Below are positions 1 through 7,066 of a stretch of 64,000 bases of DNA, in pieces. Origin of the DNA: Bdellovibrio sp047344985 (GTDB lineage Bacteria > Bdellovibrionota > Bdellovibrionia > Bdellovibrionales > Bdellovibrionaceae); NCBI RefSeq assembly GCF_047344985.1, contig NZ_CP178861.1:1922001-1986000 (forward strand). The letters are read 5' to 3'. Position numbers and translations under genes: made by a program. Position 1 is the first letter of the stretch, and each line of letters opens with the position of its first letter. The notes below the pieces were generated by a model, which saw nothing but the letters and a program-made list of their open reading frames with translations, was not told the origin of the DNA and did not search any database.

Positions 1-1
1 C

Positions 2-778
2 AGCTTCCAGCCATATCTTCTTGTATCAGACGTTGTGGGCTCTGAGCATGAAACGTTGGCTGTCGCTGCCGCGGACTCTGGAAAACGCAAGAACGGTCAA
101 TTAAAGCTATTAGAGAGCTTGTTTGTGAACAACGGAATCAAAGCTCCGGTTTCAAATGTTGAAATGATCTCGGCGGAAGGCGCTGTGAAAGTAATGTATC
201 ATAAAATTGATTCATTAAGAGCGTCTCGCGATGTCACTTCGAAATTGCAATTAACTCAGTTGGCTCTTCGCAAAGGTTTGAAAACGGATGCCGAATTGGA
301 AGCTTTAATTAAAGCTGAACCTTCTTTTGATCGCCAGCTTTTGATGGATAAGCTTGAGAAATATTCCGGGGCCTTGGAATTGATCTCTAAAAAGATTTCC
401 GGAGTGAGTTTTGCAATTGTTGGTGGCGAAGAACTTTTGAATGGCACTTGGAATCCTAAGAAAGCTTTGAAGTTGCAAGTAATGGCAGGAAATATGTCTG
501 CGGCTGACGCTAATAAAGTTTATGCGGCGGAGCTTTCTAAGATCCAAGCTGTGATGGGTAAAGAATTAAGCGTTGAAATGGTGACTTTCGATGCGGAAAA
601 AACACGTCAGGCGGTGTTCTTTAACTCGAATTCGAAACGAGTTCTTGCGAACCACTACGAAAATAAAATTCTTAAGAAATTAGGTTTAACTAAAGAAATC
701 GATAAAAACGGTGGCGTTCGTTTCCGCGAAGTCACTGAGTCTGCTGGAGGTATGAGATGCGAAGCCGTCCTTTTGTAA
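2..778 (+). CDS. C-terminal part of an unrecognised protein (5' end outside window)
   Basis: The frame is open from the left edge of the window, so at least 258 residues are present and the true start lies upstream; the GTG at 35 is an internal codon with no ribosome binding site. I do not recognise a family. The visible part is Lys/Glu-rich and mostly helical in appearance, without membrane segments or a clear catalytic motif, and ends in a short Cys-containing tail. Its last 22 bases overlap the start of the following exported ADP-ribosyltransferase-like gene, so the two are very likely cotranscribed and translationally coupled. A partner or accessory role for that protein is possible, but this rests only on position. 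Confidence 0.75.
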   Translation, partial: SFQPYLLVSDVVGSEHETLAVAAADSGKRKNGQLKLLESLFVNNGIKAPVSNVEMISAEGAVKVMYHKIDSLRASRDVTSKLQLTQLALRKGLKTDAELEALIKAEPSFDRQLLMDKLEKYSGALELISKKISGVSFAIVGGEELLNGTWNPKKALKLQVMAGNMSAADANKVYAAELSKIQAVMGKELSVEMVTFDAEKTRQAVFFNSNSKRVLANHYENKILKKLGLTKEIDKNGGVRFREVTESAGGMRCEAVLL

Positions 779-2439
779 AAAGAACTCTTCCTTGTTTGGC
801 GGTGGTCCTGGCTGTAACGATGCAAGCGGCACCGGCGCATGCGGGTCTTTTTGATAAGATCATGTCAGCAGCAACGCAGATTTTAAATAATGCGAAGTCG
901 ACGACTCAGTCTCAACCACTGAAAAGTGGGATGGCGGGTGCACAAGCAAATGCAACTCAAGCGCCTGTTGCTGAAAAAGCTCCGTTCTCTATAGAAGTCG
1001 ATGTTATCGGAAAAATCGTTGCAGAAACGCAGCCGTCGCCTTACTCAACGGATCTTCGCAAGACTTCAAAAACCATGGCTGAAAAAGTAAGTTCTGTGGC
1101 AACGGAAACTCATACTGAAATTATTCCTGAATACACGGAAAAAGGTCTGATCTTCCACATCCGTTATGATGAAACAGCTCTTCAGAATCCAAAACTTCTT
1201 GTGAAAGATTTGGCTTTGGTCAGAATGCTGACTTCGACTTCAAATTATTGGGGCACTCAATCCAACATCTTTGAAGGCACCATGAATGAAAAACTTCGTG
1301 CCGAAGTTGAGTCTCCGCATGCGATTGCGGAACTTATCACAAATGTGCGCGAAGGCAGTCCTACGGCGAAAGCCCGCTGGAATACTTTGCAGGCGGATCT
1401 TCTTGAAAACGTTTCTGTAAAGCCAAATATTCTTCAAGAAATGGGTCTCAGTTCCAATGTGGTTCAAGATATTCGTGAGGAATTAAAAGCTAAATCTGCG
1501 GCCCTTGATGAGGCCGCCGCTCAACACGCGCGCAAACAACAAAAGGCCTTGGATAAATGGAAATCTGAGACGGGTGCGCTTGATAAAATGGAAGCCATGC
1601 AAGACAAGCTTGATGATTTGATCTTAAAGAATGACCGTAAAGGCGTTCGTCAAATGCTTGAGGCTTATCTACCTTGGTCTGTGATGGAGCCTGTCGAAGC
1701 AAATACATGGAAAATCTGGCTTGAAGCCATTGAACATCCAGATGCTTCAAAAACAACCGTGGCGTTCCGTGGTTTGAAATACGATACGGATAAAATCCAA
1801 CGCAAACAAACTGCCAATGGCGAAGTTTATGGTTTTATGTCGACAGTTTTAACTAAAAACCAAGGAAGTTATACGCGTCGTTTGAGATCTTTATCTACAA
1901 ACCGCGAGAAAAATGGAGATATTGGCTTTAAAGTTCATGGTGAAAACATCAGATCGACAAAGATCACAGATCAAATGACGGCGCATGCAAGAAACCCTGT
2001 GGCGTCTAGCTTTATCTCATTTACGTACGATCCAAATGTCGCTTACAGATTCATGGGTCAAAATGTAACAAAACAAGTTAAAGGAGAAAACGTTTCGGTT
2101 CCATATGGTGGTCTTTTGGTAGTTAAAATGGATTCGCGCCGAATGATTCCAAATGTGCCATCTATGTACAGCAATGAAATCGAACTTTTAGCACCATTGA
2201 TTGTATTCCCAGATGAAGTTGTTAAATACAAAGAAGGATCTTTCACGAATGAATATTCATTTGCTAATTTCGTAAAAGAAATCTCTGAAAAAACCGGGAT
2301 TAATTTCACGAACTGGTCCACAGCGGCAGATGCTAATAATGAAGGCCTTAGAGAAAGATACAATCGTGAAGGTCATGAGTTCCTAAAACAAATGACGGAA
2401 GTGAACTTAAAAGCGATGAGTTGCTCAAAAGTATTCTAG
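757..2439 (+). CDS. Exported protein with a C-terminal ADP-ribosyltransferase-like domain
   Basis: The protein has 560 residues with a signal peptide ending about residue 29 (cleavage after AHA). Residues 30-330 are low-complexity then helical, with a coiled-coil-like stretch near 235-300. The last third resembles the R-S-E class of ADP-ribosyltransferases: VAFRGL with Arg338, SSFISFT at 417-423 in the place of the S-T-S motif, and NEIELLAP with an ExE pair at Glu474 and Glu476. The order and spacing fit enzymes that transfer ADP-ribose from NAD+ to a target protein. The start overlaps the upstream gene by 22 bases. Seen: signal peptide and motifs. Inferred: activity and a periplasmic or prey-directed effector role. 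The STS motif is not canonical, so a degenerate enzyme is possible. Confidence 0.7.
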   Translation: MRSRPFVKRTLPCLAVVLAVTMQAAPAHAGLFDKIMSAATQILNNAKSTTQSQPLKSGMAGAQANATQAPVAEKAPFSIEVDVIGKIVAETQPSPYSTDLRKTSKTMAEKVSSVATETHTEIIPEYTEKGLIFHIRYDETALQNPKLLVKDLALVRMLTSTSNYWGTQSNIFEGTMNEKLRAEVESPHAIAELITNVREGSPTAKARWNTLQADLLENVSVKPNILQEMGLSSNVVQDIREELKAKSAALDEAAAQHARKQQKALDKWKSETGALDKMEAMQDKLDDLILKNDRKGVRQMLEAYLPWSVMEPVEANTWKIWLEAIEHPDASKTTVAFRGLKYDTDKIQRKQTANGEVYGFMSTVLTKNQGSYTRRLRSLSTNREKNGDIGFKVHGENIRSTKITDQMTAHARNPVASSFISFTYDPNVAYRFMGQNVTKQVKGENVSVPYGGLLVVKMDSRRMIPNVPSMYSNEIELLAPLIVFPDEVVKYKEGSFTNEYSFANFVKEISEKTGINFTNWSTAADANNEGLRERYNREGHEFLKQMTEVNLKAMSCSKVF

Positions 2440-2457
2440 GAATTTAATCAAAAATAC

Positions 2458-2489
2458 AGGCTCTGAATCGATGGATTTGGAGCCTTTTA
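2458..2489 (+). terminator. Intrinsic terminator after the ADP-ribosyltransferase-like gene
   Basis: A stem pairs AGGCTC (2458-2463) with GAGCCT (2480-2485). It extends inward through TGAATC and GATTTG with two G-T pairs, has a four-base GATG loop, and is followed by TTTT. It lies 18 bases after the stop codon at 2439. Confidence 0.7.
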
Positions 2490-2602
2490 AAGCCTCAGAT
2501 CGAATACACCCATAAAAGACATATACCATACGTTACATAATATAACTTATCAGAAGAATATATGGACCTTCCCCTGGATATAATCTGCAAGCAATTCTGT
2601 TT

Positions 2603-3135
2603 GTGAGTGAATTTAAAATCCATGCTATTTTAGATACGCACCGCCACCATATTGATCTTACCCAAAAATTACAGGTGGAATCTTGTTGATTCATGCGGGA
2701 GATTCAGACTGCTTTGACGAAGAAACACCACCACGTTTATGCGATGGTGTATTAAACGTTATGAGCATGGCATGGTAGTTACGGCCGGAAATAATGAATC
2801 AATGTCTTGGTGGATTTAAAATCTTTGGTAGTTCATGGTCGACAACTTACGGAGATGTTTGGACAGCTTTTGCTGGGAACGTTTGAATTAAAGAATCGTG
2901 TGAATAAAATCCCTGATGAAGTGGATATTCTCGTCACACACTCCCCGCCATTTGGAATTCTTGATGCCGGTCATGGGTCGCAATCTTTACGTGAGAGAGT
3001 TCTTAAAGTGAGACCCAAGGTTCATATCTTTGGGCATAATCATCATGAGTGGGATCCGCCACGCAGGATTATGTACTTTTTGTTAATGCTGTCTCCGTAA
3101 AATTTATAGCGAAAACTTTTTTGAACAAGTTATAG
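2603..3135 (+). pseudogene. Decayed calcineurin-like metallophosphoesterase (MPPED/YfcE-like)
   Basis: Fragments of one metallophosphoesterase appear in order but in different frames. A GTG at 2603 opens a piece with ILDTHRHH (the DxH metal-binding motif), then LLIHAGDSD near 2683 (GD motif), then VVTAGNNES near 2775 (the GNH/E motif). The longest intact piece, 2807-3100, has LVTHSPPFG and HIFGHNHH (the H and GHxH motifs), and FVNAVSV near 3079 is the usual C-terminal strand in yet another frame. At least three to four frameshifts separate the pieces, so no active enzyme can be made. Related intact enzymes are about 200-230 residues. The gene is a relic at the left border of an AT-rich accessory region. 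Confidence 0.8.
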
Positions 3136-3171
3136 AACTCAATCGATGATTTGATCTAAATGTCCATGATG

Positions 3172-3474
3172 TTAGTCGCCATTTTTAGGAAATAAGTAGT
3201 TCGCAACAATAATGAATAAACCTAAAACCGTTGTAGTCGTAGTGCCTAAAAGAGTGATTATTGTCGCATCAGATAAATAAAATGGAGCTGTCTCTACTCC
3301 ATTTAAATAAACAATTACCCCTACATAGGAAAGATACCATATCATTACATTGAATATTTTGTACGAGAACTTTAAGCGCAGAGTTCTGTTTTGTATTTTG
3401 TTATTGAGATTTTCTCGCTGAATGTGCTTCTCTATTGCTCCGTCTGTTACGTCTTCAAATTGAATAGTTGGCAT
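3172..3474 (-). CDS. Small two-helix membrane protein, function unknown
   Basis: This 100-residue protein has a charged N-terminal 35 residues followed by two hydrophobic segments at about 42-60 and 73-95, so both ends probably face the cytosol. The second helix contains a run of four Thr residues. I do not recognise a family. It stands alone on the minus strand between the phosphoesterase relic and a bidirectional hairpin at 3612-3652, in AT-rich sequence. An AGG about seven bases before the ATG gives modest support for the start. Small membrane proteins of this type are frequent in accessory regions, sometimes as membrane effectors of defence systems, but nothing in this sequence proves that. 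Confidence 0.5.
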   Translation of the reverse strand: MPTIQFEDVTDGAIEKHIQRENLNNKIQNRTLRLKFSYKIFNVMIWYLSYVGVIVYLNGVETAPFYLSDATIITLLGTTTTTVLGLFIIVANYLFPKNGD

Positions 3475-3611
3475 TCGATACCTGACCTAATTTCATACAT
3501 TCTACTTTTGAAGACATTATGTAGCCACAAACAAATATATGTATACAAAAAAAGATTCTTTGTAGGCTATGGTCTGTTTTAAATTTTCAATGAAAAGAGT
3601 GTGTGCACAGG

Positions 3612-3652
3612 TTAGAAAAAAACCCACTTTTAAATCAGTGGGTTTTTTCTAA
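3612..3652. terminator. Strong bidirectional intrinsic terminator
   Basis: Near-perfect hairpin: TTAGAAAAAA followed by CCCACT pairs with AGTGGG followed by TTTTTTCTAA around a short AT-rich loop. Both strands leave a T-run after the GC core. It lies about 30 bases beyond the stop of the ribbon-helix-helix-like gene (3686), whose transcript it would end. Confidence 0.8.
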
Positions 3653-3685
3653 ATTTACCTGCCGAGGAAAATTGAGCTTCCTATG

Positions 3686-3904
3686 TTATCCGACTCCAGG
3701 TATGACGATCTTCGTTTCGTTTCCATTCTTGTCTTTAATAATTACACTACTTTTTTCCGCGAGAGCTTTGGCTATGACTTCGGCTACATCTACGGATAGT
3801 TTTACGACGTCGCTGCGACTGGATGTGTGGAATACTTCGCGAAGCTCCTCAATTTTGTTGAGGGTTTGATCCATCATTTGCACTTGGACATTCTTCTTTT
3901 CCAT
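3686..3904 (-). CDS. Ribbon-helix-helix-like DNA-binding regulator
   Basis: The protein has 72 residues. A short basic strand (KNVQVQMMD) is followed by a helix, a turn containing SSRSDVV and a second helix (DVAEVIAKAL), which is the arrangement of CopG/Arc/MetJ-type ribbon-helix-helix domains; the SRSD-VV segment is typical of the family. The C-terminal 20 residues form a probable beta hairpin ending in PGVG. An AAGGAGG ribosome binding site lies just before the ATG. Directly upstream, a 12-base perfect inverted repeat brackets the promoter, as expected for autoregulation. No toxin gene is adjacent on the same strand, so it may be a free-standing regulator rather than an antitoxin. Confidence 0.65.
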   Translation of the reverse strand: MEKKNVQVQMMDQTLNKIEELREVFHTSSRSDVVKLSVDVAEVIAKALAEKSSVIIKDKNGNETKIVIPGVG

Positions 3905-3916
3905 TTAACCTCCTTG

Positions 3917-3969
3917 GTAAAACCATGGTGATTCCATGTTAATATATCGGTTTTGCCATGGTTTTACAA
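3917..3969 (-). promoter_or_regulatory. Autoregulatory promoter/operator of the RHH-like gene
   Basis: Read on the minus strand, TTGTAA (-35, 3969-3964) and TATATT (-10, 3946-3941) are separated by exactly 17 bases. A perfect 12-base inverted repeat, GTAAAACCATGG (3917-3928) and CCATGGTTTTAC (3956-3967), overlaps the -35 on one side and the initial transcribed region on the other. A third partial copy (GGTTTTGCCATGG) overlaps the spacer. Arms about 39 bases apart would allow a repressor to clamp the promoter, and the downstream arm ends next to the ribosome binding site. Confidence 0.7.
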
Positions 3970-4112
3970 TACCTCCAGGACCCTAAATTCTCAAAATAGA
4001 TCGCACTTAATTAAGTCATCTCGAAATAAGGCGATTCTGACGGTAGATAATATATGCTTCACTTGTTTTATTGGCATGTTTAATGATTTATTTTGAGACA
4101 ATGGGAGGAAGA

Positions 4113-4703
4113 ATGTCTAACACCAGTTTACGTTGTCAGGACGTTCCTAAAAAATCTTTTGCTGCTGGGGCTACAAAACTTGAGATAGCAGGCATACAAA
4201 TTACCGCCGCGATTCAAATGATGTACGAAGGAATACACCCTGTGGCAATTCACACGGTGGCTTCCTCAGCTTTTCAAATTGTTCGCGATCTTGGCAGTAA
4301 GCAGGGATCAAGACGTCTGGATGAGATTGAACTACGGATCGCTGACGGACAAAAGGGTCGATATTATAAGGAGATCAATAAATTCTGGACGTTTTTTAAG
4401 CATGCTAATAGCGATCCAGATGCAACTTTTCCAGAAAATGTAGATGAGTCTATTAACGATTTTGCATTAAGATTCGCAATTTTTATATATGAAGATCTTG
4501 GTGGATCTGAAACGTTAGAAATAAGATCCTTCAAACTTTGGTTTATGGGTGTTTACTTGGATCTATTTAAAGAAGAAGTAAAGGAGCAGCTTGGTTCATA
4601 TCGCCCTAGTTTTGAATCTGCAACTCGTGCAGATCTTATTAACATGGGAAAGCTTACCTTGCGTAAGCTTAAACAACAGGAACCGAGTTTTAAGAAGGTC
4701 TAG
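4113..4703 (+). CDS. Conserved-type cytosolic protein of unknown function (FFKHA/DPD motif)
   Basis: The protein has 196 residues from the ATG at 4113, which has a GGGAGGAAG ribosome binding site; the longer frame from a TTG at 4071 lacks one. It has no signal peptide or membrane segment and is mostly helical. A region near residues 105-125 reads KFWTFFKHANSDPDAT, followed by an acidic stretch and an amphipathic helix (DFALRFAIFIYEDL). I remember the FFKHA-DPD pattern from uncharacterised bacterial proteins found in variable regions but can assign no function. It converges with the minus-strand cluster starting at 4725, with only 21 bases between stop codons and no obvious terminator. Confidence 0.65.
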   Translation: MSNTSLRCQDVPKKSFAAGATKLEIAGIQITAAIQMMYEGIHPVAIHTVASSAFQIVRDLGSKQGSRRLDEIELRIADGQKGRYYKEINKFWTFFKHANSDPDATFPENVDESINDFALRFAIFIYEDLGGSETLEIRSFKLWFMGVYLDLFKEEVKEQLGSYRPSFESATRADLINMGKLTLRKLKQQEPSFKKV

Positions 4704-4724
4704 AGTTTGACGATGGGCTCGCTC

Positions 4725-5554
4725 TTAATTTGCCGTCTTTCTTGGATTCTGGAGATATTTTTCACCAACATTCCATTCAAGATTTTTGATAATCTTCTTG
4801 GTCTCTCTCGATGCATTTTTATGATTTGATAAATATTGCTTTACGGCTCTAGCTAGAAAAAGAAGAGTTTTTTGGGATTTATTGAAAAGAACTGTGTTCT
4901 CAGTTCTTCTGTTCCGAAGGTCTTCAAAATATTGCTCGGCGTAGCCTACACGCTCTAAGATCTTTTTTGTTCGTTTCTCTGATGACTTCTTTAATAGGCA
5001 TCCAAACCAATCTACCTGTAGAAAATCATCTGTAGGCATAAAGTTGAGAATTGGGCTATTCTCATTCTGTAGACGTTTAGCCAAAGTATGAGGTCTAAAC
5101 TTCAGAGCTTTAATAATCTTTGGATCTAGAATAACCCGACCAAAATCTGCTGATCGCTCTAGGTGGTAAGCATCAACATATGCTTGTCCAACTAGAATGT
5201 TTTCTTCGGGATTAATGAAAAGACTGCCAACCGAAATTGCTCCTCTCGTCCATATATTTAGTTCGAGGGCTAATTCGTATTGCATGTTAGCTATTGTTCT
5301 AATCATTTCGGCCAGTTGTTTAAAAAATTGCTTCTCTTGGTGTACCTTAAGGGCAAGGACAATAGAGTCTGACACAGCGATAACTTTTATATCTCCAAAA
5401 GTGTGTTCGATATCCGCTATTTTTTTGACTTTTCAAAATATAAACTCAATGTTTTTTTGTTTGTGGAAGAGTCATCAAGTAGTTTTTGAAAGCCCATTAC
5501 ATCCACGAATGCCACCAGGTAGCGATCATAAGAAACTAATAATTCTTCTGACAT
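4725..5554 (-). CDS. Nucleotide-cyclase-fold-like protein, coding sequence split by a -1 frameshift
   Basis: From the ATG at 5554 a 45-residue frame (MSEELLVSY, then FVDVMGFQKLL) reaches TAG at 5419-5417. The -1 frame continues through VIAVSDSIVLAL and runs to 4725, giving about 276 residues in all. The pieces together match the intact paralogue at 7067-7975: FVDVMGF and VSDSIV (two Asp in class III cyclase metal-site positions), RGAISVGSL, ILVGQAYVDAYHLE, RVILDPKI and LQVDWFG. Neither piece alone has both Asp residues. The switch lies at A AAA AAA in the zero frame, so programmed frameshifting, a homopolymer indel or a sequencing error are all possible. Translation beginning only at the GTG at 5375 would lack the first metal site. 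Confidence 0.65.
5417..5426 (-). other. Candidate -1 frameshift site A AAA AAA followed by TAG
   Basis: On the minus strand the zero-frame codons are TCA AAA AAA TAG, so the heptamer A AAA AAA is phased as X XXY YYZ and is followed at once by a stop. Slipping back one base joins the two halves of the cyclase-like protein. AGCGGATA just downstream can pair imperfectly with TATCGCT about 30 bases further on, but the spacing is not that of a typical stimulator. An A7 tract is also a common place for indels. Confidence 0.45.
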
Positions 5555-5587
5555 AGATTATCCTATATTGATTGTTTTTAAATGGAG

Positions 5588-5986
5588 CTATGCAGTCGCC
5601 ACTAGGAGGGCAAAAAATCCCAAGACAATCATTGAGATTGTTTGTTCACTACGCCACTTTCCATTGTAAATAAAACGAGCAAAATCTTCGCAATTATTGG
5701 TTAGCAGATTATAAGTCGAATATTCTTTAAGGGCTTTTCGAATTCTTTCAGCGGTAATTGCTTTCTCGAGAATTCTCATCTCCTCGATATCACATTCTTG
5801 TCTGGCCGCAAATACCTCTAATGAGATCATTTCTGGCTTTTTAAATTTGGATAGATGTATGACCTGCCACCTGCCTTGGATGACTGCCAGAAATCCGTAA
5901 TGACGACCAATTGGAGAGTCTAAAAGAGGTCTATAAATTAATGCACAATGATTAATTGTTAGATCTTTAAATTTTTCTGCACTCAT
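5588..5986 (-). CDS. LRAT-like papain-fold protein with C-terminal membrane anchor
   Basis: This 132-residue protein has the LRAT/HRASLS signature: RHYGFLAV with His29 in the usual catalytic position, QVIHLS with a second His44, and LTNNCEDFARF with Cys99 in the NCExF motif, followed by a short basic stretch ending in RSEQ. Enzymes of this NlpC/P60-related clan form a thioester at the Cys and act as phospholipases or acyltransferases, usually on membrane lipids. A single hydrophobic segment at about 115-131 ends the protein, as in animal HRASLS enzymes. An AGGAG ribosome binding site precedes the ATG. The gene is fourth in the minus-strand cluster of the accessory island, 33 bases upstream of the split cyclase-like gene. 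Fold confident; substrate unknown. Confidence 0.75.
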   Translation of the reverse strand: MSAEKFKDLTINHCALIYRPLLDSPIGRHYGFLAVIQGRWQVIHLSKFKKPEMISLEVFAARQECDIEEMRILEKAITAERIRKALKEYSTYNLLTNNCEDFARFIYNGKWRSEQTISMIVLGFFALLVATA

Positions 5987-6066
5987 GCGTACTCCTGCGT
6001 TTATAGAGTAGCATTTTAAAATAATTTTTGTTTATTTATGAGGTCTAGTTTTGAAGTCTACTTTTG

Positions 6067-7059
6067 TTAGTTCGAAAGCTTGAGGTGCTTCGACAGCCGT
6101 TTAAAATAATCTTCTGCTGTTTTGTCTTCAGGTGCCCCATTTTGGCTGAAGTACCTTTCGTAATTTTGGATTTCTTCTCCAGTGGGGATTTTTCCTAAAG
6201 TGAAAACGTTTTTAAATGTTTGTTCCCTCCCATCAAAAGATATCGCTTTAAAGTGGGCTAAGTGATCGATTGCAGAAATAGACTCTCCGAATACATCAAA
6301 TGCCTTTTTGGGTAAACCGCTATTGAAGACCTCAAGGAACCAACCAAAGAGAGGTTGGTTCTCCACCTCGTGCTCTTCTTTCAGATCGCTTAAGTTAATA
6401 GGTGGCGCGCCACTGAAGTCTGCAATGAATACGTTGCCTCTGTGTCTTGCTAAAGCGTCTTTCCCGATAACAGCCTGAGCGTATGGTTTCATACTTTGAG
6501 GATTACAGTGGACGATAGCATCTCTTAGTGCACTTAGCTCAGGTAGACGAAGGGTGAGCCTATTGCCTGATACACGATTGATGTCAGAAATAACGTCTGA
6601 AAGCTTCCGATGCTCAATAGATTTTTTTGCACGATTACGTTTGGACTTATGTTTAATGGGAACGCTAGATTTGGCTCCAACCATCTCTCCAAAAAGACGA
6701 ATTTTAAATTCCCAGGTTGCGACTAAACCGGATAGTTGTGCATGAAACCAATACGCCTGATTGAGTGCTCCATCTTGTATAGCTTCATACTGCTTGTCGG
6801 CAGAAAAACTATTGCTGGACTTTATATTTGCAAGAATCTCCTCCGTAGTATTTTCTAAGGCCGTCATCTGTTGATGGCTCTTAGGTCGTAAGTTCTTTAC
6901 TAACACTTTGTTCATCATTGCACGAGTCATAGCCTCATCTGTGACGGTAATCATGGATATAGATTTCCAGGACTTCCATATCCTTACGGTAGCTATAAAT
7001 TTTCTCTGAATGTGCAATGAGTACCTATTCAATGATTTTGAGAGGCTCATAAAAACCAA
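6067..7059 (-). CDS. Helical protein with a HEPN-type Rx4H motif
   Basis: The protein has up to 330 residues, without signal peptide or membrane segment. An amphipathic helical region about residues 95-185 ends with LPELSALRDAIVH, giving Arg179-x4-His184. Rx4-6H at the end of a helical bundle is the catalytic motif of HEPN ribonucleases of toxin and defence systems, and the basic loop before it (KHKSKRNRAKK) would suit RNA binding. The C-terminal 140 residues are unassigned. The start is uncertain: TTG at 7059 lies close to AAGGA, and ATG at 7050 is 13 bases from it. The upstream cyclase-like gene ends at 7067, so coupling is likely. HEPN assignment is inference from one motif and its setting. 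Confidence 0.6.
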   Translation of the reverse strand: MVFMSLSKSLNRYSLHIQRKFIATVRIWKSWKSISMITVTDEAMTRAMMNKVLVKNLRPKSHQQMTALENTTEEILANIKSSNSFSADKQYEAIQDGALNQAYWFHAQLSGLVATWEFKIRLFGEMVGAKSSVPIKHKSKRNRAKKSIEHRKLSDVISDINRVSGNRLTLRLPELSALRDAIVHCNPQSMKPYAQAVIGKDALARHRGNVFIADFSGAPPINLSDLKEEHEVENQPLFGWFLEVFNSGLPKKAFDVFGESISAIDHLAHFKAISFDGREQTFKNVFTLGKIPTGEEIQNYERYFSQNGAPEDKTAEDYFKRLSKHLKLSN

Positions 7060-7066
7060 TTCATCC

